Source of the DNA: Argentina anserina
Lineage: Eukaryota; Streptophyta; Magnoliopsida; Rosales; Rosaceae
DNA length: 64,000 nt
NCBI RefSeq assembly: GCF_933775445.1
Contig: NC_065875.1
Span: forward strand, 2,294,001 to 2,358,000
Direction: 5' to 3'
Positions within the stretch are counted from its first letter, which is position 1. Each line of letters opens with the position of its first letter. The position numbers were made by a program, and so were the translations under genes. The notes beneath the pieces are model-generated. The model did not search any database. It had not been told where the DNA came from and was given only the letters and a program-made list of their open reading frames with translations. Shown here in pieces: positions 36,369 through 49,103 of the stretch.

Positions 36369-36520
36369 GTAGTAAGATTGGTAGTGTGGTTGGTAGTGTG
36401 ACTCTCAATTTACCTGTTATATTATCTGTCACACTACCAGCCACACTAATTATGTGCTGTGACAAGTAGTGTGATAGGTGGTGTGACGGACAGTGTGACA
36501 TGTAGGGTGACTAGTGGTGT
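36369..36520. repeat. GTGTGACA minisatellite block (copy 2, distal)
   Basis: Degenerate 12-bp units of the GGTAGTGTGACA type; part of the block is inverted around 36415-36450 (CTGTCACACTACC). Compared with the regular array in copy 1 it is shorter and partly palindromic. Confidence 0.8.
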
Positions 36521-36654
36521 TTTGTACGACAACATAAGTGTCGATATGTGGATCGTATTAGTTGATTCGAGAAGTTCAAAACCACATAACAATAAACAAA
36601 AGTTCGTTATTTCTAGTTATTCTTCTTCTTCTTATTCTTATTATTCTTACAACA

Positions 36655-36795
36655 TAGTCACATAAAACAGTGTGATAGGTAGTATGACATGGAGTGTGAC
36701 AGCGGGTGTGATAGGTAGTGGGTGCAAGGGTTGTAACAGGTAGTGTGACATCATGTGTGACAGTCGGTGTGACAGCTTGTGTGACATGCTGAGAG
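36655..36795. repeat. GTGTGACA minisatellite block (copy 2, proximal)
   Basis: Units such as GTGTGATAGGTA, GTGTGACAGCGG and GTGTGACAGCTT are the inverse of the TGTCACAC units in copies 1 and 3. It directly joins the shared head of the element, as in the other copies. Confidence 0.85.
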
Positions 36796-37262
36796 GAAAT
36801 GTATAAATATGCGAAATGATATTAAATTCCAAAGGAGATTGGTATGAGTATGCTTAGAATGAAGAGAATAACTAGTATTATGAAACCTTAAACTCCGGTT
36901 TCGCTGGAATTGCTTGGAGCACCGCTATGGACGGCGGCAACCCTTTGCGAGGGTTGTTGCACTATGTACAGTAGTCGGTTCAGAGTGGGTAGGGTATCAA
37001 ATGAAAGAGAGAATAAAGATTTTTCCATCGCCAAACGGAAAAATTATGGCCAAATTAGAATAAGGAAAAAGAAGAAGAATATGAAGAAGAAATGGCAAAA
37101 TTGTCTGGAATATTTTTAAAATGACTATTTTCTAATTTTGTTCCAAACTTGTTAACTATTTTATAATTTTTAGTCAATTTAGATGACATTTTTATAATTG
37201 AAAAATAAATAGTGACATTTTTCTAATTTATAATGAAAATGGTACTATTTTATAATTTTGCC

Positions 37263-38476
37263 TTTATTATAATGAAAAATGCAACTGAAATTAATCACAT
37301 GTCGAATTTTCCTGTAGAATTATGCTCACAGCCAATTGATATATCTTTTTGTTTAGCGACCCAAACAACGAAAGATATTCAAACAATACTTGTAAGTTTG
37401 TAACTGTTACCACTTTTGTTTATTTCCAGGTCAGTATATTACAGCTTTTTTTTTTAGGGGAATGAATTAAGTTCATTGGGCATAAGCCCTTCCACGACCA
37501 CAAGGATCAAATACAAGAGATGACATGTCATCTCTCATACACGCTAATAATTAAGAAAGCAGATAAAGACGCAAAAACGCGCTTATTAACCAAACTAAAG
37601 TCTGAAAAAGTCCAAAACAAGCGGACATCTAAAAATGAAAATGCAAAACAAGTATGTAACTCATCAACCACTAAGCTTCGATGACTCCATCAACCGATTT
37701 GAGCCTAAGACATCAATTTGTGTACCCTAATGAAAGAATGGTTGAAAACCAAAGGAGGGTCTTTACCCATGAGGTTCGAACTCAGGCAAACACCTTCATG
37801 TTTAATTAGTAAAAACTGGTTTTACGTATTAAGAGAAAAAAACCCAAGCCACATAGCTCCGAATTAAACAGTCAAACCCAACTTATTTTTATCTTTTGAA
37901 CGAACAATAACTACTATAGAACAAATTTTTGGTTGCAGAATCACGCATGTATATTTATCGTTCTGCAAATTCAGCTACATATGTACCAATTCAACTTTTG
38001 GCACATGAGTTCATCTGCTTTGGGTCATTTTCTCACGTTTCTTTCTGGTTATCATCATCAAGAGCTGTATGGTCCTTCTTAATGTTCTATGTCTTGACGT
38101 AAATTCATTACCTGTTGAATCAACCAATTAAATAAGGCCCTTCTTTTGTTGTGTGCTGTCATAAGTTTAACATTTCATCACGGCTGAGCCAACGTATGGT
38201 TGTTTGATATAGCTTAACCACATTTTCGCTGTGCTTTCACAGGTTTCATTTAGTTGTTTGATATAGCTTGTTAAACCTAACTGACCACTTAGTTGGTCTG
38301 TTAATGCCTAACATGGAATCAAACATCCATTTCGGGTGGTTTTTGGGGGTGCCAGAAATTTCTTTACATATGTCCTGTGAATATACTGATGGATATAAAT
38401 TGTTAACACAATATTCTTTGATCTTACAAGCTTTTACAGCCGGGTTTTCTCTTATTTGCTCAGTTTCTCACATATT
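37263..38476. other. Intergenic region; possible reversed LINE tail
   Basis: The stretch after the poly-T at 37446 (GAATGAATTAAGTTCATTGG, GCATAAGCCC) resembles a LINE 3' end read on the minus strand. The likeness is weak. From about 38000 on the sequence may be the old 5' flank or leader intron of the PHT1 pseudogene. No gene was recognised. Confidence 0.35.
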
Positions 38477-38491
38477 AACTTCACAATTTTA

Positions 38492-39955
38492 TAGATTGGA
38501 ACAGCCTGCATTAGCGCCGTAAGTTCGAACGCGCCACACGCGCCTAATTTCAAATTCTCTCTCATGCCCACTCCCTCTTGTCCGACTGCGCTGCGCAGTC
38601 GGTGCTGGTCTCTGGCCAAGCCGGTGCTCGATGTGGGTGGTCGAACGGGATTTCATTAGTGTTGTTGCGGATGTATCAATGGTTCATAATCCCAAATCGA
38701 AGATCATATCTCCAGCTTGTCCTCCTCAGATTCAGTCGGCTGGATTGACAGAAGTGGCTCGGTAAGAGGACAGATCGGGGTTGGGTTTGCAAGTAAATTA
38801 GAGTGAAGTCACATGGTGATCAGTGGTCGGCCTAGTGTTGGTGGTTCGACGAAGAGGCTCACGGGAGAGTACGGATGCCGAGTTTTCACTTGTTTTTGTC
38901 TCAAATTTATTTATGATTCCGATCTGGATGGTTGGTGGGTGAGCGGTGGGAGTCGCATGTGCGCGCCGGTGGTGGAAGCCTGATTCTGATGGCATTTCGA
39001 CTGGTATGACAGTAACTTGACAAAGGATAGTTTTGATGGCTTGGTGGTGGTGTCGGTTGGGAACGGGAGGGCAGAGCCAGATTCCTCTCCTTTAGCTACT
39101 TGGGCCTATTGGACTTGGATACAGTCCATATGGTGTTCGTGTCCTTGGGCTTGGGCCTCGGTCACGACCTGGGTTGGGTATTTTTACCTATTTGAGGTAT
39201 CTATCTTTATTGCTTTGTTTATTAGCATTGTTAATTACCATGTGCTACATATAAATGAGCCTATTACACCCTTGTGGTGTCATTTTATTCCTCTGTGGAT
39301 CTTTCTGGCTTTGTCCAGTGGGAGGACCTAGTTCCTCATACCGGTGTCAGAGAATTTCATATGTTTCCAGATCATTAGATATCCAACACCAAAACAACAT
39401 GTTGATCACCATTATATACCTTAGTGAGAACTTGTGTGTCTGTACACTTAAAGTGCATTTAGGCACTCACCTATTGGATTATGGGTGCATAACGTTTTAG
39501 ACACGCGTGAGTTTATCACCCCCCCCCCCCCCCAATTTTCTTGGTATTGATTCTCGGTTCTCGGTTCTACTTCGTCAGTCACAGATTTTTCATGAATTAG
39601 GTATTGATAGTGGTTTGTATGGAACTGTTTTGAGTGTTGTGGGTATCCGAATGATTTGTATTATGAGATTTCTTTGCCATCAGTTACTCTGTCAACAATG
39701 TTTCGATTTGGCACTTCTCACTTCTTCATGGCAGCATGTGGTAAATGGTGTGAGTGGTAGATTAGGTAGTATTACTGTATTTATTGTATTATGTAGTTTA
39801 GTAAGTCATTGGTCATCGATTACTCATTCATATGTGATTGAGTTGATGGTCCGTGCTCTTAGATTCTAGTTGGTTTTTCTGGTCTCACGTTTGCGGGATT
39901 TGTTATTGGGCTTGCCCCACTTTTAATGAATAAAAATTCGTTAATTAACCAAAAA
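38492..39955 (+). mobile_element. 5'-truncated LINE with 15-bp target duplication
   Basis: The 15-mer AACTTCACAATTTTA occurs at 38477-38491 and exactly again at 39956-39970. The inserted 1,464 bp end in TTAATGAATAAAAATTCG and a short poly-A tail. Long, variable target duplications with an A-rich tail mark target-primed reverse transcription. No reverse-transcriptase domain remains; the content looks like degenerate C-terminal and 3'-UTR sequence. A run of 15 C at 39519-39533 is unusual. Excising the LINE joins ...CATATTAACTTCACAATTTT to ACACACTTTACATTTTTCAG, so it landed in the putative 5' intron or leader of the PHT1 pseudogene. Confidence 0.8.
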
Positions 39956-40037
39956 AACTTCACAATTTTACACACTTTACATTTTTCAGGTTGCCGGTCA
40001 TACAATTGAAAGAATAAGAACTTTGTTGAGGGCAGTT

Positions 40038-41323
40038 AGTCAGGTTAAAGCCCAATTGGAGGTGTTAAATGCACTCGATGTCGCAAAAACACAATGGTAT
40101 CATTTCAGTGTAACTGTGATTGCTGGGATGGTCTTGTTCACTGATATCTCTTCTGCATATCTCTTGTCACCAAATTGCTGGGTCGCATATACTATCAACA
40201 ACATGGCTCTGCTGATCCTGGAAGTCTGCCTTCAAATGTCTCCGCTACTGTGAATGGTGTAGCCTTCTGTGGCACACCTTCAGGCCAGCTCTTCTTTGGT
40301 TGGCTCGGTGACAAATTAAGCCGAAAACGCGTCTATGGAATGGTCCTTATGGTCATGGTGTTGTGCTCCCTTGCGTTTGGCCTTTCATTTGGTAAACAAC
40401 CTAAGGCTGTTATTTCCACGATATGCTTCTTCAAGTTCTGGCTAGGCTTCGGCATTGGTGGTGACTACCCTCTTTCTGCTACTATCAAGTCCGACTATGC
40501 AAATAAAAAAACTCGTGCACCTTCATTGCTGCTGTCTTTGCCATGCAAGGTTTTGGAATCTTGGCTGGTGGGATGGTTGCGATAATTGTATCTGCAGTTT
40601 TCAAAGGCCTATATCCTGCTCCATCTTATGCAGCTAATCCAGCTGCCTCTATTTTCCCACAAGCAGATTACGCGTGGCGAATAATTCTGATGTTTGGTGC
40701 AATCCCAGCTTTGCTTACTTACAATTGGAGGGGGCCAAAATGCCCGAAACTACTCGGTACACTGCCTTGGTTGCCAAGAATGCAAAACAGGCGGCGGCTG
40801 ATATGTCAAAAGTCATGCAGGTTGATGTAGAAGTAGAACCGGAGAAAATAGAGCAATGCTCCGAACAAGGAAGAAATGATTTTGGTTTATTTTTGAAGGC
40901 TTTCCTTCACCGTCATGGTCTTCATTTGCTTGGCAGTACAAGCACGTGGTTCTTGCTAGACATCGCTTTCTACAGTCAGAATCTATTCCAAAAGGACATC
41001 TTCAGTGCCATTGGTTGGATCCCTAAGGCAAACACCATGAGTGCTATGGAAGAAGTCTTCAGAATTTCTAGAGCACGGACTCTCATTGCTCTCTGCAGCA
41101 CAGTTCCGGGGTATTGGTTCACAGTAGCATTCAGAGGCAGGATATAGGGAGGTTCACAATTCAGTTGATGGGATTTTTCTTCATGACGGTTTTCATGTTT
41201 GCTTTAGCCATTCCTTATCATCACTGGACTCTGAAAGCTAACCGAGTTGGGTTTGTTTTTATGTATTCACTGACCTTCTTTTTCTCTAATTTTGGACCAA
41301 ATGCCACTACTTTCGTAGTGCCT
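40038..41323 (+). pseudogene. PHT1 phosphate-transporter pseudogene
   Basis: The sequence is colinear with residues 3-429 of the PHT1 gene at 31022 but lies in at least four frames. The initiator region reads [20 protein letters not shown], with no ATG in place of MAKAQL. A deletion removes AYDLF after FTD near 40145. Further shifts fall near 40515 (ANKKTRA), 40730 (TYNWRGP) and 41133 (WFTVAF). The signature survives as [13 protein letters not shown]. Homology stops after NATTFVVP, where an LTR begins, and about 110 C-terminal residues are absent. It lies in the same orientation as the intact gene 7.4 kb upstream, so a tandem duplicate that decayed is the simplest reading. Confidence 0.95.
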
Positions 41324-42028
41324 TGTTTGGGCCTAAAATAATACTCCGGTATTATTTAGATTTTTTAGGCTCGTGGACCGGTTATTTGGGGAAAATTTAT
41401 CAAAGAGAAAGATTACCTGCCGTATTGGAATAGATTTCAGGGACTAATGCTGCATAGAATCTGAGTTGAATAAGAAAGGTGAATCCAAATCAACTAGGAG
41501 GTTCTTAAGACTTGATCCGCAAGAAAAAATAATTTGTGTTCTCTATATAAAGGGGTCGAATGTGCAGAATAACACACGTAACGTCAAACAAACTATCGCG
41601 CAATCGCATAGTCAAGTCTCCTCACGGAGCAAAAGTCCGATTAACTTCGGCAAACCAAGTCTCTTCACGGAGCAAAAGTCCGATTAACTTCGACAACCCA
41701 AGTCTCCTCACGGAGCAAAAGTCCGACTAACTTTGACAACCAAGTCTCCCATCGGAGCGGAGCTACCCAGATGTACGCCTCGCGCTGCATGTAGCAAACA
41801 AGTCCGATTAACCTCGGCAACTATAGTCAAGTCCATCGAGTCGCTAGCCTAACTTCTACCAAATACAAAAGCCTGCACTAGTCAGCAATTTCCTTACAGC
41901 GAGAAAGTCCTGCTATCAACGATGCATTATAAGCTTTGCTTTTCCCCAAGCGGTCTAAAGTAGGATCGGCCATCTACTGGAGGTGGAGTGAAAGGTACCT
42001 AGCAACTCCGGTTGTGTATAGGTCAAGG
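41324..42028 (+). mobile_element. LTR (probably solo) truncating the PHT1 pseudogene
   Basis: A TG-starting sequence (TGTTTGGGCCTAAAATAATA) begins exactly where PHT1 homology ends. It contains a CTATATAAAGG promoter box near 41546. Three direct sub-repeats of about 43 bp (AAGTCTCCTCACGGAGCAAA type, 41613-41750) follow, as in U5/R regions of plant Ty3-gypsy LTRs. The 3' end and any copy of the candidate target site TGCCT were not found, because a hAT fragment abuts it. The superfamily is inferred. Confidence 0.5.
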
Positions 42029-42325
42029 TTTATATTACCGAATATTTGATTTGATTAATGTGATTTTAGGTTTATATTATATATAATTATATGTTTCTCT
42101 TTTGTAGTGTTATATATGTATATATAATCATCTGTATTTATATGTGTGCCCATATATGTATGTTTTAAATAAATTTGCTAAAACAAACATATATATATAT
42201 ATATATACACAAGCGGATATGTAATTACTAAATCCGTCTCAATATGAAGCAACTATATGAAGGAAACTTCTCGGGATCGATCGACACCAGTCGATATGAT
42301 TGATATATATAGTGACCTTGTAAAA
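42029..42325. mobile_element. Fragment of the 2-kb hAT family
   Basis: The sequence is the inverse of 59570-59840 in the intact hAT element. Shared words in order are GATTAATGTGATTTTAGG, TATATGTTTCTCTTTTGTAG, CAAGCGGATATGTAATTA against its inverse form, and GAAGGAAACTTCTCGGGATC. It stops without terminal repeats on either side. Confidence 0.75.
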
Positions 42326-42657
42326 GGGTTTGGTTGGTCTAGTGGAGAATCTGAGGGTCTAAAACCTTGGGGGAATTTTCACAGAATATCCAGTTTTTAA
42401 TAGTATCGTCCAGTCTGTGAGCGCCACGTGTGAACTATCAAATCTAGCGGTGCTGTAGATACGGAGGGAATCAAGGTGTAAAGGACTATAGGGTACGGTT
42501 ATACAGAATTATGGGAATAGCCTCATTAATTAGTGGTGGGAAAGTTGATAGTGATTTCCGTACCACTATTCTCCTTTCTAGTAAGTTGACAAGGATCTGA
42601 AACTTTAGGTTGGCGGTAACACGATTAGAAATTTTTCAATATTACACAATAACCGAC

Positions 42658-42887
42658 TGATAATGTGTAGTGTGTTCGAGAATGAACGAAGCGAGAATAA
42701 TAATAACATAAAAGAACATAATTGAACTCTTTATTGATTGATAATAAAGTTTATATATATGTATTAGATAACCACAATTCCGTAGGATTTGGAATCATAA
42801 TCTATTACAGATATGTGAATCTATCTCTAACATGAAACCTAATAAGGCTACGACACACAATGGTATAATTGTATTTCTCCCAGAACA
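42658..42887 (-). repeat. 3' LTR of the copia element
   Basis: About 230 bp with TG...CA ends. It shares GAATAATAATAACATAAAAG, TTTATTGATTGATAAT and AGGATTTGGAATCATAATCT (related to AGGATTCAGAGTCCTAATCT) with the partner at 49104. The poly(A)-signal complement TTTATTG is conserved. Confidence 0.8.
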
Positions 42888-44049
42888 CTCCCTCTTGTGT
42901 CGCATGCCTAGGTTGCATGGTGCACATATCATTGCCTCTGTAAAAACTTTGTCAAGCAAAATAAAAAACCTCTTGAGTAAAAACAAAAGCTTGATCAAAG
43001 GGAAAAAAAGCACAATGCACCATCTACATTTGATAGTATCATATGAGGTAGACTCCCCATGAAGTCTACAAAACAACTCCCCTTGGTTAGTGTCATAATC
43101 ATGGAGTACAAAAAACAACGTATACAACGTTCATTACATGTTTCTCAAAAGTAGTCTTGGGCTAATGATTAATTATTAATCTATCCATACATCCTTAGAT
43201 CATACATGTTATACTTAGTCAAACTTAGATATGAGGAAATAAGATTGCATAACAATTCACAACAAGAGTTTGCAATGAAAATCAGATTCCCGCGTGGAAT
43301 GACCTTTACGCACTTAGACGGCCATAACTTCATCATCACAATATGTATTAGCAAATCGTAAAATGTTTTGGAAAGTAGACACTCGTGGCTTTCCAATGAC
43401 ATAAAGTTCATAACCTAATTCGACCGGATCCGTTCACAGTGCTCTGTCGAAGTTTGACTGACATACAAATTTCTGGACATAATTGTCCTATTTTGCTAAA
43501 ATGGCCATAACTCACTCAATACGATAGCTATGAATAAATAATTGGTGTCCCTGAAAAGTAGACACATAGACACCCAACGGTACCAAATTCACCGTATTTC
43601 ATCGAGAAAGACTGAGTTGTCCAATAGGTTTCGTTGAATTTGACATACGAAACTAGACAGATTCTGATTTGTCACATTTAATGTGTCTTTCACAAAGGAA
43701 TGTGGCAATGAACCAATGAAGGACTTATTTTGGTCCGAGATGAAACCGTAGCGCATCCTCTACACTACAGTGTTGACTGCTACACCACGGTGTACGTTGA
43801 TATTGCTGGAGCTGCTGGCGGCATTGGTTTAGATAGAATTTGTGTTGGTTCACTAAGTGTAGAACTAACCCCATGTCAAATTAGCAATACAAGTCAAATG
43901 ACGATGCATAGACGCATAGTTTAATCACATCATAATGAAAGCTATAGTGTCCCAATACTTACATATATGAATCTTTAACTCATTGAAACTCATCATCATT
44001 TTTACTTAGATGGAATAGAGAATCCAAAATTGGCTTTCATATGAACACA

Positions 44050-45499
44050 TATGAGTATAAGTTTTTGCAACCGATTGTACTACGTTCTTTCGAACGTCGC
44101 AATCTAACTGTATAAGCTCTTCATGGTTTGAAGGTAGTTAATCAAGCAATTAAGGTCCTTCGGGCACTTTCATATTTGTGTCAAGATCCCTATACAGATA
44201 TGTTATGACCACTATCATATGCTGCAAATCAGTTTTCATGGACACTACTACTGATTAAGTAGCGGAAAGCAATTATGTCCATAACGAGATAATATAACTC
44301 ATCATAATTAATACTTAATACTAGGATAATGAGACAATCTTTGCGCCATAAGTCCTGCAAATATTGCATGACTTCATCTTTCTCATTACACTTATGAACA
44401 ATTACTAACATAACAAGTCAAGTTCAGCCTGTATTGATTCTTTCCACTTCGGTCAAGTTGCTCATCGCTAATACTTTACAATGGAATAAGACCATAAGCG
44501 AATACATCATCAATCATGGGAAATCAATCCATTAACATACACGCACACTTATACGATCAATTGAGAGATTTCTTTTGTTCTTGAACATCAACACAAGGAG
44601 TCTGTAGCGTTTTACAAAAATTTTGATAGACATTTTCAGAGAATATCTCTTGATGATAGGCGAAATACTTGTGCCTACGCACCTCACTTCTTTCTGGTTT
44701 TGATTCTAGAGAATTTGATAGTGTCCCCCTTATCTAGATAGGAGCTAAGACCAAAGATATGACCTTTACTAGTCCATCTTTGCGTTTTTCGCCCTTGTTT
44801 TGTGGTGCAATACCACGGGTGTCGACAACAGCACAGCGTACGATGGTGCCATCGCCGGCTTCTTTCCCACTGTCAGGGATGGTGTCAACGTGCTAGGACC
44901 AGGTCATGTGAAATTGTCCCATATTTTGAGAGTTCCAACCTTACCGGCACATCACAACATTTATGTGCGATCTCGTCACTTTCGCAACATCGGTAAAGTC
45001 ATTGAGCTTCGAATCTTTGACTTTCTGGAGGTCGATAATGCGTTGTAGTTCTTGCTAACTTATAATAGTGCGAGATCTTAATGAGACATAGTGTCACACC
45101 ACGTCAATTCCTAGCGTTAAAACCGGAATGTCAACATTCCATATCTCCTACTAACGACAGGAAGTATGTCTCATCAAAGTGACCATCTGCGGATATCACA
45201 TAATAGAGATCCACGCTTGTAGATTGAAAATAGCGGACAAGTGTTGGTGATTCATAAATCATAACCAACCTAAATACTTAATCATTTCATGTAGACCCAT
45301 ATGAGATACTAAAATGGAGGCACATAAGCAAGTTAACCAAATAGGCGTTAGTGAAAAGAATGTTGGGATAGTATCCAATAACCATCTGGTATGCACTAAA
45401 CGCATGGTGAGTTGTGGGTTCGAAACGAATAAGTGTCACTGCGTGCAACAACATTATATATCCCCATGCAAAGATCGGAAGGTTAGTACCCATAACCAA
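44050..45499 (-). pseudogene. Copia pol remains: integrase, connector and reverse transcriptase
   Basis: On the minus strand, 45499-45287 reads TNLPIFAWGYIMLLHAVTLI, then TTHHAFSAYQMVIGYYPNIL, the integrase C-terminal part. Next (45280-45100) comes SPTLVRYFQS followed by ADGHFDETYF, the post-integrase connector. From 45045 it reads LQRIIDLQKVKDSKLNDFTD, then VTRSHINVV. From 44330 INYDELYYLVMDIIAFRYLI and, after a frameshift, DLDTNMKVPEG mark the start of RT. Stops and frameshifts are frequent. Confidence 0.85.
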
Positions 45500-48400
45500 G
45501 TCCGAGCTCTACTAGATCATACTGTGAATGAACATGAGGAACAATATGTTCAACGACGTTCCCAGTAGACATGCAAAATGAAATCAACAAAAGTCTTGAA
45601 GGTGAACTTTCCAACGGTATCCAGTTGAAAAGATTAGATTAGATGAGAAAGGTGGTGAGCCCGTAGTATGATAATCATAGCTAAAAACTTAGCAAATGCA
45701 TCATTCCTTGCGGAAAGCAAAGCGACGTGTAACCAACGCGTCGATGCTCTTAACCTATACCATAAAAAGACCGAAAAATGTCCACATTCAGTTTGATAAG
45801 GTCTACTAATATCACTTTAAATACTTTGTAAGAATGAAATGTGCTCAATTGCAGTCTTCACATGAGAAGATTAACAATGAGAGTCATCAATTGATTAGGT
45901 TTTGAAAGATAAACGATGGGAATGGAGAAATAGCTAAGATAGCTAAACAGGAGTTGTCATAATCCCTTAGGAAGGGTTGGACGGCACCACGAACGGCATA
46001 AAAGCCTAACATTACCGTGAGGAGGCCTCACGGTCTCTCCATGGATGTGCATGGAGAAAAATCCTCCAAACGCTTCGTGAACATGAAAAATAGATGATCA
46101 TGTGAATTTCAAAGAACTCTAATCATCATATCTCGTTCAAAATGACCAAAAATGAACTTGTCAAAACCGATAAGACAGCAAAACCAAACCCATGAACCAA
46201 AGAATCTTGAGTTACATAAAGCTATTGCTGCAGCCAAGCAAAGCTATGTCTGCAGGCTAACAAAGCTACTGCCGAAGCCTTAAAAAGCTACTGTCAACGA
46301 AATCTGACAGATTTATTCCTCTCCATTCTCAACACAAGTATCAATATGAAAATGTATCATTGACATGTATGGCCTTTTAAAACTTAGGAAGATACGAAGA
46401 TATAAAACACAATTACCTGCAATCAATAAGACACTCGATTTCAATGTGGGACATGCTCAAAATAAAATTAAGAGAGTCAACGAAGTGGTGAACTTCTCTA
46501 GACAATACGCCGTATGATATTGTAATAGGGAGGATCAGGACAAAGTGCAATCTCATCGAGTGTATCACATGGAAATAGAACTACATTTTTCAATATAAGA
46601 GTTGGAAAAATATGGTATTGGAGAAGTTGAGTACTAAACAATTAGGGTGGTAAAAATCATCCAATTGGTGTGGGTGATCACTAATAATAATAAAATCGTT
46701 TGAGCTATGAAACGAGTTTGAGAAAACCGGAAAACCGAATGAAACTTTAGCGGGAAAACGCTTCAACAAAAAATGTTAGAAATATGCCGGAAAGATGATG
46801 AGAAAACGGTGAAGAATCGCCTAACAATTCGCTAAAAAACCGGTGGCGCCGGTGATCGGAAAATCCACTGGCGGAGATTGGAATTTGGCTGGTTAGGAGG
46901 CCGTACTTCATATTCGACAGGAATCGCTGGCAGGAACCGGGTTGTGATTCCGGAAATGCCACAAATAGGCCAGAAGGCGGCCAAAACGGCTTGAAATGTC
47001 GGCAAAACATTCCGGAAATGTGCCGGAAACGCCAGAGATTATAATGATGTCAAATTTTGGAATTCCGAGATCCGTTTTCCAAAATGTTAAGTGTCAAATT
47101 CATAATGTAGTGCTATTGGGGTCTCATGTAACCCAAAAAGGCCAATGTAAGAACCACAACGAGTTGTAAACGTTGACCATTCATGCTAGGTTAAAGGCAA
47201 ATAAAATTTTCACAGGATAATCTTGTAAACAAGGAATACAAGAAATTTTATTGAATATGTCAATCTTTAATGCAACACAAACAAGCTTCCAATTCCAATA
47301 GATGACTTAAGCTAAAGTTGAGTATGAAACATGGCAATGTCAATATCATACTTGAAAAATAGTAAACAGAAAACATAGTCAAAATAGATTGACTAATCAA
47401 AAACCATAGCAACTAAAATTGATATCGAATGGGGCATAGCCTTACCCTAAGACACAAAATCTGCTATTTGGAGATTGGAAGAATTTTAAATTTCCATCTC
47501 AAATGTTCCCTCAATAGAAATAGATATTAGAGTCAAAAATGACTTGTGTTTCTTGGATGTGGAGCATACATCAAGGTTAACTCTGGTAAAACAACGTCAT
47601 AAACGTAAATTGAATTACTTGTTAAGTACATGTGTCCCATAGAATTTTCTATTTTGGGATCTTTTATCAGCAAATATTGTTGCTTCAGAGTAGTGAATTT
47701 CAACTCAAATAAATGAGTACGTAAAAAGACCTTGGGATTGTCATCTATAGACATGAGTTGAAGAAACTCAAAGATTCAAATAATAATTGTGATGGTGACG
47801 CATCCACAAGAAACGAGGGTTGTATAGGTTTCGAATAATCGAAATTATTCAAGTATGTAACCAAAATTAGAAGGGTTGTGATGTATATGGTCACAAAATA
47901 ATCGATACATAATGGCGATTCTCATGATCACACCCAAAACAGCGATGCACTTAGGCGACCACACGAAATCGATTTCTTCCCTTTAAATAATAACGTGACT
48001 CCCCCATGACCGTCACACGAAAAAAGTCGACCAAGAGGTGAATCATATCCCTCTTTGGTCTCATCGGCGCTGTAAGAATGGCCGGAAAAGAAACATGAAA
48101 AAGGCTAATAGCGCCCGATAATTTATATATATATATGTTCAAAAGCAGCAACTTTAAGAAAAACATACTTGTTGGTCTACCAAATAAACTGCATTTAAAT
48201 CAATTTCTCTACAAATCGATCGGCATGCAAGAAAGCTGGTTGATTAATTCTTTTTCCTTGTCGATCTTCGTACTGGTGGCATAAAAGCCTCTTGAGTAAT
48301 ATCCATCTTGGGCATGCATGTCATCACAATGGTACGGCGACTGATTATTTTTCCTATACGAGGACGTGAGAACGTAATTAGGAACGAAACGTGCAAAGAA

Positions 48401-49103
48401 AAGATTAAATAAAAAAATAGAAAAAGAAAAAGAATAGGGTTTAAAGCCTAAGGGGATGGTAGGCTCTGAAGGCCTGAGGCCCAAAAGGGGTTGTTGGGCT
48501 AGTAGAAGGCCCAAACCCGAGTTAGGTTAGCCAATCATAGGCGGGTCGGGTCTGGGAGCTAGCAACAATGGTCAGATCAACCGAGAGAGGTCGCGGAGCT
48601 GCGCTGGAGCGATCAAAGCGGGTTTGAGTAGAGACTGGGCTAGGTTGTAGTGGTCCTAGCGTTGTCGATGAGCTACAAGGGGGTGGGGTCTGTTAGATGA
48701 CGACAAGGTTGGGTTGGGTTGGTCTAGCGTCAACGAGGAAGTTGGTCGATCTGGACTTCAGGATGTCATCATCGAAGTTGGGTAGTGTTGAGAATTTTGC
48801 CAGGATAACACGGGGTGGTGCTGGGATGACGACGGAGTCACTGGTCGGGCTGGACAGACCAGCGCCGAATATCGGGAGAAGAAACCATATCGGAGAAGAA
48901 AGCAGGGTGCCCAGAGCAAATGTCTGGGTGCCCATAGCAGATGCAATTTCTGATTATCTTTTCCGACAATTGTTTGTCGGACTCGCTCAAATTTTCTGGT
49001 GATGCCAAGAAGAAAAGATTGCCGGGGATAGGGTTTCAGGGCTAGGGTTCTAAATTTCTGGTGGTAGTGGCCTCATCGCTCAAACATTTTAGAACAAAGT
49101 GCA

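Larger units (their letters stand above)
35460..37262 (-). mobile_element. Minisatellite-bearing element family, copy 2 (reversed)
   Basis: Read on the minus strand from 37262, the head starts GGCAAAATTATAAAATAG. It shares with copies 1 and 3 the ATAATTTTTCCGTTTGGCGA block, the CAAAGGGTTGCCGCCGT block and CATTCTAAGCATACTCATAC. The GTCACAC minisatellite follows, in two blocks split by about 130 bp, then cargo of about 800 bp. The cargo has open, coding-like stretches on the minus strand (36326-35790, and 35793-35563 with AEFGFLLGCPLQSDLVQIA) whose origin I do not recognise. The AAGAAGCCC tail seen in the other copies was not found, so the left boundary is approximate. Confidence 0.55.

Noticed and set aside
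37770..37790. tRNA B-box-like GAGGTTCGAACTC
   Set aside because: No A box, acceptor stem or anticodon arm could be built around it. A similar box in the 33891-35025 repeat also lacks an A box.
41319..41323. TGCCT as a 5-bp target duplication for the LTR at 41324
   Set aside because: No second TGCCT directly after a CA end was found before the hAT fragment, so the insertion cannot be called complete.
46747..47010. 87-codon minus-strand frame in the copia element
   Set aside because: It lies where gag or leader sequence should be, but no gag or zinc-knuckle motif is present.
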